Origin: Rhodococcus sp. PAMC28707
GTDB lineage: Bacteria; Actinomycetota; Actinomycetes; Mycobacteriales; Mycobacteriaceae
Reading direction: 5' to 3'
Length of the DNA stretch: 64,000 nucleotides
NCBI RefSeq assembly: GCF_004795915.1
Contig: NZ_CP039253.1
Coordinates: 3,038,001 to 3,102,000, forward strand
Shown here: positions 33,121 through 41,368 of the stretch, piece after piece
Numbering within the stretch: position 1 is the first letter of the stretch
Layout: the number at the start of each line of letters is the position of its first letter
The notes under the pieces: model-generated
What the model was told of the DNA's origin: nothing
The model's input: the letters and a program-made list of their open reading frames with translations, nothing else
Database searches by the model: none
Position numbers and translations under genes: made by a program

Positions 33121-34269
33121 CTACGACGGCGTCAGCCCCGCCAGCGTGAGACGCAGCGCCGCTCGATCGAGTTTGCCGGGGCCGCGGGTGGGCAGGGAGT
33201 CGAGCAGGTACAGCTCGCGGGGTGCGGCGGTGACGTCCAAGGTGCTCCCGAGGTGTTCGCGTAATGCCGTCAATGTCACTGGACCGCCGACGACCGCGAC
33301 CACGACGCGGTGCCCGAGGCGCTCGTCTTCGAGGCCGACCACCGCGCACTCGCGCACCGCCGGGTGCGTCGATAGTGCAGCTTCCACTACTTGCGGCACG
33401 ACGGTGAGTCCGCCGGTCGTGATGGCCTCGTCGAGGCGGCCCTGTATCGACAGCACCCCGTCGAGGAGAACTCCGGCATCGTCGGTGCGGAACCACCCCG
33501 GCTCGGCGAAAGCAGGGTGAGCGGGCATGCCGCGGTAGCCGAGCGCGAGGGTAGCCCCACCGAGTACGACTCTGCCGTTGTCGATGCGGACCAGGGCACC
33601 ATCGAGCGGCATACCGTCGTACACGCAGCCGCCGGCGGTCTCGCTCATTCCATAGGTGCCGACAAGGGTGATTCCGGCTGCAGTCGCCCGTTCACGTAGG
33701 GGGACAGGTGCGGCCGCGCCACCGAGCAGCACCGCATCCAATGATGCGAGTGCCTCGACGGCAGCAGGGTGGTCCAGCGCTTTGACGAGCTGGGTGGGAA
33801 CGAGCGAGGTGTATCGACGCGGGCCGACGAGCGCTCCGACGGCAGCAGGCAGCGCCGACGGTTCGAAACCGGTGGAGACGTCGAGTATCACCGGTTCGGT
33901 GCCGGCGAGAACACTGCGCAGCAACACCTGTAGGCCGGCGATGTGATGGGCGGGTAACGCCAACAGCCATGAACCGGGGCCGCCGATGCGCGCGTGCGTG
34001 GCCGTGCCACTTGCCCGCAACGCGGCCGCGGACAGCATCGCACCCTTAGGGGTTCCCGTGGTGCCGGAGGTGGCCACGACGAGGGCTGCGGCGGACTCGA
34101 TCGGAGTGCCGGGAGCCATCGCGTCGCGCAACCGGGCGCTCTCGCGCGCGTCGGACGCCGGGACCGGAAGTACCGCAGGGCAATTCCCGTCGAGTATGTC
34201 GCTCAGTCGTGGCAGCAGATCTGCCGCGGCTGGTCCGGCCGGGATCGGTAGTTCTTCGAGCAGTTCCAC
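33121..34269 (-). CDS. menE: o-Succinylbenzoate-CoA ligase
   Basis: MenE activates o-succinylbenzoate with ATP and CoA. The 382-residue acyl-adenylating enzyme has the P-loop TSGTTGTPKG, GTYGMSETAGG and WFRTDDAG. The C-terminal catalytic lysine is in TRGPGKLDRAAL. It is shorter than most AMP ligases because the N-terminal subdomain is reduced, as in actinobacterial MenE. Its place next to DUF3349 and pit matches M. tuberculosis Rv0542c-Rv0545c. A gap of 157 bp without an obvious gene separates it from the deacetylase. Confidence 0.93.
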   Translation of the reverse strand: MELLEELPIPAGPAAADLLPRLSDILDGNCPAVLPVPASDARESARLRDAMAPGTPIESAAALVVATSGTTGTPKGAMLSAAALRASGTATHARIGGPGSWLLALPAHHIAGLQVLLRSVLAGTEPVILDVSTGFEPSALPAAVGALVGPRRYTSLVPTQLVKALDHPAAVEALASLDAVLLGGAAAPVPLRERATAAGITLVGTYGMSETAGGCVYDGMPLDGALVRIDNGRVVLGGATLALGYRGMPAHPAFAEPGWFRTDDAGVLLDGVLSIQGRLDEAITTGGLTVVPQVVEAALSTHPAVRECAVVGLEDERLGHRVVVAVVGGPVTLTALREHLGSTLDVTAAPRELYLLDSLPTRGPGKLDRAALRLTLAGLTPS

Positions 34270-34279
34270 ATCGGCGAGC

Positions 34280-34594
34280 CTAGTCGGATGCTCCCAGTGT
34301 GAACGGGTCGGCGAGAGGCCATCCGCCCGTCGTGAGATTCGACCGAACCCGATCGATGTCCTCTTCCCGTGGCATCTCGTTGGTGACCTTGGTGATGGTC
34401 ACCGCGATACCTGCTTTGTCCGCTGGAAGTTGCCCGTCGGCGATGAGCGCGTCCATGACGGAATGAACCTCGTTGTCGGACAGTCGGCGGGCCAGCAGCG
34501 CCAGCAGGGGAATGTAGTCCGCGTCGGGTACGCCTTCGGGATACCCGACGCGGAACCAATCGAGGATCGCGGTGAGGAACGACGGAACCGCCAT
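34280..34594 (-). CDS. DUF3349 protein, copy 1
   Basis: The 104-residue protein is typical of actinobacterial DUF3349: FLTAILDWFRVGYPEGVP at the start, a helical middle, and GGWPLADPF near the C-terminus. It follows directly after a paralogue; its ATG abuts the paralogue's TAG. The function is unknown. It matches the position of Rv0543c. Confidence 0.85.
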   Translation of the reverse strand: MAVPSFLTAILDWFRVGYPEGVPDADYIPLLALLARRLSDNEVHSVMDALIADGQLPADKAGIAVTITKVTNEMPREEDIDRVRSNLTTGGWPLADPFTLGASD

Positions 34595-34924
34595 CTACTT
34601 CAGCGATACCGGATCTGCGAGGGGCCATCCGCCTGCAGCGAGTCGGGCCGAGACGCGAGCAATGTCTTCGGGGGTCGGCTCGGTATCGATCAGTTCCTTG
34701 ATGAACTCGGAGATCTCGTCGTTGGAGATCGCCCCGGCACTCAGTGCACCACCGATGGGGGCGACCAAGCCGAGTACGACCTCGTGTACTTGGGCGTCGG
34801 TCAATTCGGCGCGACGCAGCAGAGCCACGAGGGGGAAGCGATCCTTCGGAGGTATGCCCTCCGGGTAACCGGCACGCAACCATTGGAGGACGGATGCGGG
34901 AAACGGGGTCTTGGGGTCGGTCAT
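34595..34924 (-). CDS. DUF3349 protein, copy 2
   Basis: The 109-residue paralogue of the next gene shares the frame WLRAGYPEGIPPKDRFPLVALLRR and the end GGWPLADP. The middle is diverged and carries an insert (GGALSAGAISNDEI). Two adjacent, same-strand copies with zero spacing indicate tandem duplication. The function is unknown. Confidence 0.85.
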   Translation of the reverse strand: MTDPKTPFPASVLQWLRAGYPEGIPPKDRFPLVALLRRAELTDAQVHEVVLGLVAPIGGALSAGAISNDEISEFIKELIDTEPTPEDIARVSARLAAGGWPLADPVSLK

Positions 34925-34960
34925 GACGGCTGTCCTTCCTGGTCGACTAGTGAAGATGAA

Positions 34961-35248
34961 TCAGAAGACGGAAATTCCGAACGTGTTGTCGAGGAAGTCC
35001 TTCATGATGAAGAGAATCCCAGCGACGATGGCGAGTACGACAACGGCGAAGCAGAGCGCCGCGACGGCGGTGGCTGCGACTGGGCGGGTAGTGCGGAGCT
35101 GGGTGGTGCCGGTCGCATCGTCCGGTGTCTCACCGACGGCGAGGGCTCTGAGGCCTAGAGCGAAGATTGCCGGCAGGCCTGCTCCGAGAAGCAGCCCGAC
35201 GAGTACGACTTTCCACAGCGAGTCGAGCGTGTGCGTGAGGGTTTCCAT
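34961..35248 (-). CDS. Small two-helix membrane protein (Rv0544c-like)
   Basis: The 95-residue protein has two membrane helices (about residues 15-35 and 58-80) separated by a polar loop, and a short tail with IMKDFLDN. ATG 35248 has GGAAG upstream. The stop of pit lies 11 bases before it. Its place between pit and DUF3349 matches Rv0544c, so it is part of a conserved cluster. It might assist phosphate transport, but there is no direct evidence. Confidence 0.75.
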   Translation of the reverse strand: METLTHTLDSLWKVVLVGLLLGAGLPAIFALGLRALAVGETPDDATGTTQLRTTRPVAATAVAALCFAVVVLAIVAGILFIMKDFLDNTFGISVF

Positions 35249-35259
35249 TGCCGTTCTTC

Positions 35260-36426
35260 CTAAACCGTTGTGGGGGACTTCTCGTCGGCCGGAACGAGGC
35301 CGCCGTCCCACTCGTCGTTGACGTTGTTCGGGTCGATCGGCTGGCGACGCGACCGCAGGTACATGATGGCCGCCAAGGCGATGAGAATGGCGAAGACGAC
35401 CAGCACGCCGGGCAGTCCGCCGACGATATCGGCGAGGTGCCAGCACGCCGCGCCGACGACGCCTGCGAGGGGCAGGGTGATGACCCACGCGACTGCCATG
35501 CGTCCCGCGACGTTCCAGCGGACCTGTGCCCCCGGCTTGCCCACACCCGAGCCGAGGATGGATCCGGTCGCGACCTGCGTCGTCGACAACGGAAGTCCCA
35601 GGTGGCTGGAGGTCAGGATGATTGCGGCGGAGGAAGATTCCGCTGCCATTCCCTGGGGGGATGCGATTTCGACGAGTCCCTTGCCGAGTGTGCGGATGAC
35701 GCGCCAACCACCGAGATAGGTGCCCAATGCGATCGCGAGTGCGCAGGTGAACTTGACCCACAACGGCATGTCGGCCTCAGGACCGACGGTGCCGTACGCG
35801 ACGAGAGCCAGGAAGATGACGCCCATCGTCTTCTGTGCGTCGTTAGTGCCGTGGGCGAGCGAGACCAGCGATGCGGAGCCGATCTGTCCCCAGCGGAAGC
35901 CACGCTCCCTCGACTTCTCCGGCACCGCATTGGTGATGCGGTAGATGAGCCGGGTGCCGACGGTGGCAACGAGACCTGCGACGACGGGTGCGAGCACAGC
36001 GGGGAGCACGATTTTGCTCCAGACGCCGTCCCAGACGACCCCCGATGTGCCGAGGCCTGCGATTGTTGCGCCGATGAGCCCGCCGAACAGTGCATGTGAC
36101 GAGCTGGACGGTATGCCGAGTAGCCACGTTGCGAGATTCCACAGAATGCCGCCCACGAGACCGGCAAAGATGATGGTCAGCAGCGCTTGGCCACCGGTAT
36201 CGCCGAGGTTGACGATGCCTTTGGCGACCGTGGCTGCCACCTCCACCGACAGGAATGCGCCGACGAGATTCAGGACGGCGGACAGGGTGACTGCAACCTT
36301 GGGCTTGAGTGCCCCTGTTGCGATCGACGTCGCCATGGCGTTGGCGGTGTCATGGAAACCGTTGGTGAAGTCGAACGCCAAAGCGGTCACGACGACAACC
36401 AGAAGTACGACGAATTCTGCGCTCAC
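35260..36426 (-). CDS. pitA: Low-affinity inorganic phosphate transporter, Pit family
   Basis: The 388-residue membrane protein has about ten helices and two inverted Pit repeats. The signature FDFTNGFHDTANAMATS is at residues 18-34, with its counterpart SLAHGTNDAQKTMG in the second half. It moves metal-phosphate with protons. The start is GTG 36426. There is no Shine-Dalgarno; the start codon lies inside an 18-bp perfect palindrome (36423-36440), which suggests a leaderless mRNA with an operator or hairpin over the start. Confidence 0.94.
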   Translation of the reverse strand: MSAEFVVLLVVVVTALAFDFTNGFHDTANAMATSIATGALKPKVAVTLSAVLNLVGAFLSVEVAATVAKGIVNLGDTGGQALLTIIFAGLVGGILWNLATWLLGIPSSSSHALFGGLIGATIAGLGTSGVVWDGVWSKIVLPAVLAPVVAGLVATVGTRLIYRITNAVPEKSRERGFRWGQIGSASLVSLAHGTNDAQKTMGVIFLALVAYGTVGPEADMPLWVKFTCALAIALGTYLGGWRVIRTLGKGLVEIASPQGMAAESSSAAIILTSSHLGLPLSTTQVATGSILGSGVGKPGAQVRWNVAGRMAVAWVITLPLAGVVGAACWHLADIVGGLPGVLVVFAILIALAAIMYLRSRRQPIDPNNVNDEWDGGLVPADEKSPTTV

Positions 36427-36440
36427 ACTACAAAGTGTGA
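36423..36440. promoter_or_regulatory. 18-bp palindrome over the pitA start codon
   Basis: TCACACTACAAAGTGTGA is a 7-4-7 perfect inverted repeat covering the GTG start of pitA and 14 bases upstream. It could be a repressor site or an RNA hairpin hiding the start codon. It does not look like the direct-repeat PhoP/RegX3 boxes of phosphate genes. Confidence 0.5.
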
Positions 36441-36605
36441 CGCCTGCACAGCTCGATCTGTTAACTTCCCCCGAAGTGTTCTTCTTCGGTCCCTGGCCGA
36501 CGCCGCCTGTTCACCTTCCGTTCACTTTGTCGTCCTTTATGTCCAATTCCGGAGAGGTCTGCGTCACGTCGTACCGACCGAGCTTTCGGAGACGGCTATG
36601 GGACA

Positions 36606-37955
36606 GTGGAGCCCGTGGAATTCGACGACGGAATCGGTGGTGAGCTCGGCGGCCGAAACGACTCTGTGGCCGCTGCGCTGTCGTATCTCGACTCCGTCGA
36701 TCCAGCGTCCGGGGCGGACGCTCGCATCGGCTGGGACGGACTGCAGGATGTGTCTCCGGATTCCGGTCCCACCCAGACTTCGGTGCAAACATTTCTGTGG
36801 ATGCGTCTACGCCTTCTCGGCGAGGATCGGGACCGGTCGTGGGAAGTAGCGCGGGCACTCGCCGATCTGCTCGATCGTCTCGGCCACGCCAGGTACGCCG
36901 ACATTGCGCGAAGCGAACAGACGCGGACGGTGCTCTCGGCGGTAGACGACGCAACCTGGCAAGAGCACTACCTCACCGCCGTCGCCGAATCCGGAATCGG
37001 GCCGGCGGACACCGAATTGGTCACCTGGCAACAGAGTCCAGAAGGTACCGAACGAGCCATCGTCGACCTGATCGGGGAGACCCTCGAAGTCGCCACGGTT
37101 GCAGGTGAGTTCACGCCGTCCAGGCTTCACGCACCGCCGCTGAAGGCAAGTGCACTGGCCGCCCGTCGACGCGGTATGACCGATGCTGTTCTGCGCACCG
37201 ATCGGCTCGGTGGCGTGCTCCTGGAACAGCTACTCGACCACCGGATCGCCATCTGGTCCACCTACAGCACCCCGCGGGCCGAGCTCTATCGCGGACTGAC
37301 CGAGGAGCTGCACAGCGCGAACGAACCCGCTTTTGGATGCGTCCGTCGACTCGAAGGCATTCTCGACCTGGTCGGCGACGGCATCACGCTGACCGACACC
37401 GGTTTTCTTCCCGACTCGGTCGTGGAGCGGGCAATCGGCACCCTGTGGTCGCCGCGGGAATGGCCCTTTCCTGCCGGCTCCGAACTCGAGACAGCACCGG
37501 TCCTGACCGTTCGGCGGCTCTTGCTGCGGCTCGGGTTGGTTCGCAAACACCACGGTCGGCTGGTGCCGACGGCCCGGGCCCGTGGAATGAGTGCCGACGG
37601 GATGTGGCGGACCCTCGTCGCCCGGCTGGTCGGGACCCAGTATCACCCGGAAACGATTGCGGCCGAAGTGGTGCTCGGCGAGGTCGCCCGAGGACGGAGG
37701 CCGGTGAACACCACCGGACTCACCTCGGCTCTGCTCGCAGCCGAAGGGTGGACCCACAGCGGTCAATCTCCTCGCGTCGCCGACATAGAGCCACTCGCCG
37801 ACGTCATGGCAGCCGAACTGACGGCGCTGGGCGCATTTTCGTTCCCGGATTCGCGGTCCGGACAGTTCTCGGAAACCCCGTCGCCCGACGGCGTTCGACT
37901 CGCAGCGGCCCTGCTCCGGCACCGCCTTTTGCATACGCGGCTCCCGTCTATTTGA
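36606..37955 (+). CDS. Conserved-looking soluble protein of unknown function
   Basis: The 449-residue protein has no recognised domain. It is rich in Arg, Leu, Asp and Glu, mostly helical in appearance, with no membrane segment or signal. A C-terminal half with LLLRLGLVRKHHGRLVPTARARGM resembles the winged-helix-like tail sometimes found in pRiA4b ORF-3-type proteins; this is weak. The start is GTG 36606, with GTG 36615 an alternative. It lies divergent from pitA and 77 bp before the EAL gene, so the two may be co-transcribed. Confidence 0.65.
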   Translation: MEPVEFDDGIGGELGGRNDSVAAALSYLDSVDPASGADARIGWDGLQDVSPDSGPTQTSVQTFLWMRLRLLGEDRDRSWEVARALADLLDRLGHARYADIARSEQTRTVLSAVDDATWQEHYLTAVAESGIGPADTELVTWQQSPEGTERAIVDLIGETLEVATVAGEFTPSRLHAPPLKASALAARRRGMTDAVLRTDRLGGVLLEQLLDHRIAIWSTYSTPRAELYRGLTEELHSANEPAFGCVRRLEGILDLVGDGITLTDTGFLPDSVVERAIGTLWSPREWPFPAGSELETAPVLTVRRLLLRLGLVRKHHGRLVPTARARGMSADGMWRTLVARLVGTQYHPETIAAEVVLGEVARGRRPVNTTGLTSALLAAEGWTHSGQSPRVADIEPLADVMAAELTALGAFSFPDSRSGQFSETPSPDGVRLAAALLRHRLLHTRLPSI

Positions 37956-38032
37956 TCTTGTCGAGGGCGCACACCGCTAAGCTGGACTGATACGTAGTTC
38001 GGTCGGACCGCGCAGAGAGCAGGGAGACGCCG

Positions 38033-39337
38033 GTGGACCACGATTCCATGTCGCCCAATCTTCGGCCGCGGGCTCGAAGGCAGAGTGATTCGGCAAGACG
38101 TTACCTCGATGTCGAGGCAACCACTCCGGCCCTTCGGAACACCGTCGAATTGGCTGCGAGAAGCGTCGGATTCGCCATCGCGCAGTTGAACGTCCTCGAT
38201 GAACAAACCCTGTACACGCTGGTCAACATCGGTTTACCGCCGATGTCGACCATGGATCGCTCCATCACGCTGTGCGACGACGTCGTCCGCAGTGGGAAGC
38301 CCGCAGTAGTGTCCCGCAATCGCGTCGACGCGACCGATCGGCAACGAGGCATCCTCGATCAGGTGGGATTGGGGGCCTACGCGTCCGTCCCACTGCGTGG
38401 TCGGGAAGGCCTGGTGATCGGGACTCTGTGTCTACTCGATCTGATGCCGCGTGAGGTCAGTGATGGTCAACTGCGAGAACTGGAACAGTTTGCGTCCGTG
38501 CTCGAGGAGCAACTGGACCTGCATCGACGCGTCGGATCCACCCCCGCCAAGCTCGACAGTGACGTCGACCTGGCCGGCGCATTGCGTGGCGGTCAGATCG
38601 TGCCGTGGTTCCAGTCGATCGTCGACCTTCGGACCGAAGAGATCGTCGGCTTCGAGGCGTTGGCGAGATGGCACCATCCGACCAACGGCCTGGTCTCCCC
38701 AGCAGACTTCGTCCCGCTGGCAGAGTCGAGCGAACTAATTATCGACGTCGACCTGGAAGTTCTGCGGCAGGCCGTGCGAGCGGCGGAAACATGGCAGAAA
38801 CTTCGGCCGGGTCTGCGCCTCAGCGTCAACTTGTCCGGGCGTCATCTGGCCCACCCGGACGCCGTGGCCCAGCTGCAGTGCGCAGTGGCGGAGGCCGACG
38901 TCGACCCGCGCTCGATATCGCTCGAGCTCACCGAAACGTCCGCGGTGACCGACGGTCCGCTGATTCGACGCCACATCGACGACGTACACGCCCTCGGCTT
39001 TCGAGTATTGCTCGACGATTTCGGCTCGGGCTGGTCATCGTTGGAGCGGCTCGTCACCCTCGAACCCGATGGCATCAAGATCGACGGCCAGTTGACTCGG
39101 TTGGCGGATACTCCTCGCGGAAAAGCTCTGCTCGGCGCCATTGCGAAAGTCACGCGGGAACTCGGCCTGTCGATGATCATCGAAGGTATCGAGACCCGCG
39201 AACAGGCCGATATCGCCCTCGAACTCGGATGCACGCTCGCACAAGGTTTCCTCTGGTCACACCCGCAATCGGCCGGTGCGGTCCTCCGCCTGCTCAGCGG
39301 TGATCAGTCGCCGCGCACATCGCGGCGCAGCGGATGA
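38033..39337 (+). CDS. GAF-EAL protein, probable cyclic di-GMP phosphodiesterase
   Basis: The 434-residue protein has an N-terminal GAF sensor (about 25-165, with RDSI-like SITLCDDVVRSGKPAVV and YASVPLRG) and a C-terminal EAL domain (about 180-425). The catalytic set is complete: FEALARW, SVNLSGRHL, LELTET, LLDDFGSGWSSL, IKID, IIEGIET and QGFLWS. It should hydrolyse c-di-GMP in response to a small ligand or redox signal. The 3' end overlaps the convergent VOC gene by 34 bases. A GGDEF enzyme lies 0.9 kb away. Confidence 0.93.
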   Translation: MDHDSMSPNLRPRARRQSDSARRYLDVEATTPALRNTVELAARSVGFAIAQLNVLDEQTLYTLVNIGLPPMSTMDRSITLCDDVVRSGKPAVVSRNRVDATDRQRGILDQVGLGAYASVPLRGREGLVIGTLCLLDLMPREVSDGQLRELEQFASVLEEQLDLHRRVGSTPAKLDSDVDLAGALRGGQIVPWFQSIVDLRTEEIVGFEALARWHHPTNGLVSPADFVPLAESSELIIDVDLEVLRQAVRAAETWQKLRPGLRLSVNLSGRHLAHPDAVAQLQCAVAEADVDPRSISLELTETSAVTDGPLIRRHIDDVHALGFRVLLDDFGSGWSSLERLVTLEPDGIKIDGQLTRLADTPRGKALLGAIAKVTRELGLSMIIEGIETREQADIALELGCTLAQGFLWSHPQSAGAVLRLLSGDQSPRTSRRSG

Positions 39338-39690
39338 TCGGCCGGGATCTGCACCAACACGATGTCGACGCCGTCCGGGTCGCGTAACCACATCTCGATC
39401 AGACCCCAGAACTCCGTTTTCGCTGCTCGTTCGATCCGAACTCCGCGAGCGCGCAGTTCGGCCGCGGCGGACTCGATATCTCGAACCTGCAGCCACAATG
39501 CGCCGTCGAACGACGTCGGTTCGGTCCCTCCGCCGTGTGCGGCGATCTCGATGAGGCTCTGGCCGGCGAAGAACACGGTTCCGGCGCTGTATTCGCGATG
39601 TATGGCCAGACCGAGGCCGTCCCGATAGAACGCGAGGGTGCGCTGGTAGTCGGTAGGGCGCAGAATCGTTCGACTACTCAAGATCTCCAC
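39304..39690 (-). CDS. Glyoxalase/VOC-fold protein
   Basis: The 128-residue single VOC module has ILRPTDYQRTLAFYRDGLGL in the first beta-alpha-beta-beta-beta unit, and EFWGLIEMWLRDPDGVDIVLVQ in the second. Its length and place between pit and menB match Rv0546c. The family covers glyoxalase I, epimerases and resistance proteins, and the substrate is unknown. Confidence 0.85.
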   Translation of the reverse strand: MEILSSRTILRPTDYQRTLAFYRDGLGLAIHREYSAGTVFFAGQSLIEIAAHGGGTEPTSFDGALWLQVRDIESAAAELRARGVRIERAAKTEFWGLIEMWLRDPDGVDIVLVQIPADHPLRRDVRGD

Positions 39691-39731
39691 CCCACATCGG
39701 TATCACATATACGTAGACGCGTCGGTCGACT

Positions 39732-40169
39732 TCATGGCGTCGCCTCGTGTCCGGGCTCGTTGTGTGTTCTGCGCGACTCCTTCATCTCGGCCTCGAATAC
39801 GTGCCGCTTTCCTTCCTGCAGTTCGGCACGCACGTGTTGCTCGTGGCGTCGGAAGTGAGACCAGTACAGATCGTCGAATTCCTCGACGATCTGGAACGAC
39901 CATCGTCCCTCGATCGCATTGCGTCCGACCATCTCGGTTTCGAGCCTGTCCGCCTGCGTGGGATGCCCGGCCTCCCGCAGCGCAGAGACTGCCTCGCCGA
40001 GTTGGAGATCGGAATGACCCATCAGCTGATGGAACGAATAGAGGTGGCCTCGAGCCCGTTCGATGGTTTCGAGGGCTTCGGAGACCTTGCCGACCGCCGC
40101 GACAGTGTCATCGGAGATGTTAATCGGCCGTACATGCTCGGGCTCGGGATTCTGGCGATCGTTGCTCAT
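39732..40169 (-). CDS. Actinobacterial helical protein of unknown function
   Basis: The 145-residue soluble protein is predicted helical, with TVAAVGKVSEALETIERARGHLYSFHQL and WSFQIVEEFDDLYW, and is rich in His, Glu and Arg. I believe relatives exist across Rhodococcus and Nocardia but cannot name a domain. It is followed on the same strand by the VOC gene. Confidence 0.7.
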   Translation of the reverse strand: MSNDRQNPEPEHVRPINISDDTVAAVGKVSEALETIERARGHLYSFHQLMGHSDLQLGEAVSALREAGHPTQADRLETEMVGRNAIEGRWSFQIVEEFDDLYWSHFRRHEQHVRAELQEGKRHVFEAEMKESRRTHNEPGHEATP

Positions 40170-40211
40170 GACGCAGGCATGCCCCCACCGGCTGGATCCG
40201 AACCTGGCTGC

Positions 40212-41348
40212 TCAGATCAAAGTGGTCACTACTCGGTTGCCACCGGCGGCTTTGGCCTGGTACATCATCGAATCCGCGACTCGTGTCGCGGTGCCGAAGG
40301 GATCGGCGCTGTCGGTCCATAGATCCGATTCGGCGTAGAGAATGGCCGCTCCGATGCTGGCTGTCACTGGTATAGCGTCGTTCGCGCCATGGAGCGCGCG
40401 CCTGACTCCGTGAATCAAGGCGTCGATGTGCAGGCGCGAGGTGACGACGGCAGCCAGATACTCCTCGCCGCCGGTACGGCCCACTACCCCGTATCTCGAC
40501 ACATGGGTGGTCAGGCGTTCCGCGACGCGGCAGATGACAGCGTCGCCTTCGTCGTGGCCGTAGATGTCGTTGACCGACTTGAAATTGTCGATGTCGACGA
40601 CCACCACCGCGGCGCACCATCCGTGGCGTTGTCCCTGGGGCAGCAGGTCCTCGATCGCTGTCGTCAGTCCTCTGCGGTTGAGTAGTCCGGTCAGCGGATC
40701 GAGGACCGAGCTCCGAGCGTCCGCCGACAACGTCGTCAGGAAGATATGTGAAGTGATCGGCACACTCATGATGGCGAGGAGGACCACGTTGGTTCGGACC
40801 AGCAGGTTCAGCGTGTCCGTCCGGCCCTGCAGGTACAAGGCCCCCGCGATGCCGAGCACGACGGCGGATGCGAAGACCAGATGCAGAACGACCCACCGTG
40901 GGCTCGTGAAGAACGTGACGAACGCACCGATCACTGCGAACAGGACGCAACCGAGTAGAGCGTTCCCGAGTTCGAACAGCACCAACGTAGATGCGATGCC
41001 GAGATCTGCGTACAACGCGAACAGGACAACGCCGAGCCGTCCAGGAAACGACAGCAGTATCCACAGCGCCGCAACGATCAGATTGGTAGTGCACAGCGTC
41101 AACGTCCAGATCGTCGCGGCAGGACCGCTCGGGCCGCCGGCGGCGTACAACGACAGAAACGACATAAGGCTGATATTGATCATCGACAGCGCTATGAGCA
41201 GTCTGATGACTTTGCCTGAACGATGAGAGTTCTGGAACTCTCGCATCCACTCGTAGTCGTGAGCTGCCGTGAGCCACTCGACGACAGCCTTCCATGCGCC
41301 GACGGCCGGCGGCCGACGACTGGGTAGAGCTTGGCGCGAGAGGGACAT
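40212..41348 (-). CDS. Membrane diguanylate cyclase (GGDEF)
   Basis: The 378-residue protein has about six hydrophobic helices (about 45-205) followed by a GGDEF domain (about 215-378). DPLTGLLNRRG opens the domain and the active site reads GGEEY, an accepted active variant. DIDNFKSVNDIYGHDEGD binds Mg-GTP. The inhibitory RxxD site normally five residues before GGDEF is absent, so no product inhibition through that site is expected. It likely makes c-di-GMP in response to a membrane signal. Confidence 0.93.
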   Translation of the reverse strand: MSLSRQALPSRRPPAVGAWKAVVEWLTAAHDYEWMREFQNSHRSGKVIRLLIALSMINISLMSFLSLYAAGGPSGPAATIWTLTLCTTNLIVAALWILLSFPGRLGVVLFALYADLGIASTLVLFELGNALLGCVLFAVIGAFVTFFTSPRWVVLHLVFASAVVLGIAGALYLQGRTDTLNLLVRTNVVLLAIMSVPITSHIFLTTLSADARSSVLDPLTGLLNRRGLTTAIEDLLPQGQRHGWCAAVVVVDIDNFKSVNDIYGHDEGDAVICRVAERLTTHVSRYGVVGRTGGEEYLAAVVTSRLHIDALIHGVRRALHGANDAIPVTASIGAAILYAESDLWTDSADPFGTATRVADSMMYQAKAAGGNRVVTTLI

Positions 41349-41368
41349 GAGGGGGGTGTCGACTCTTT

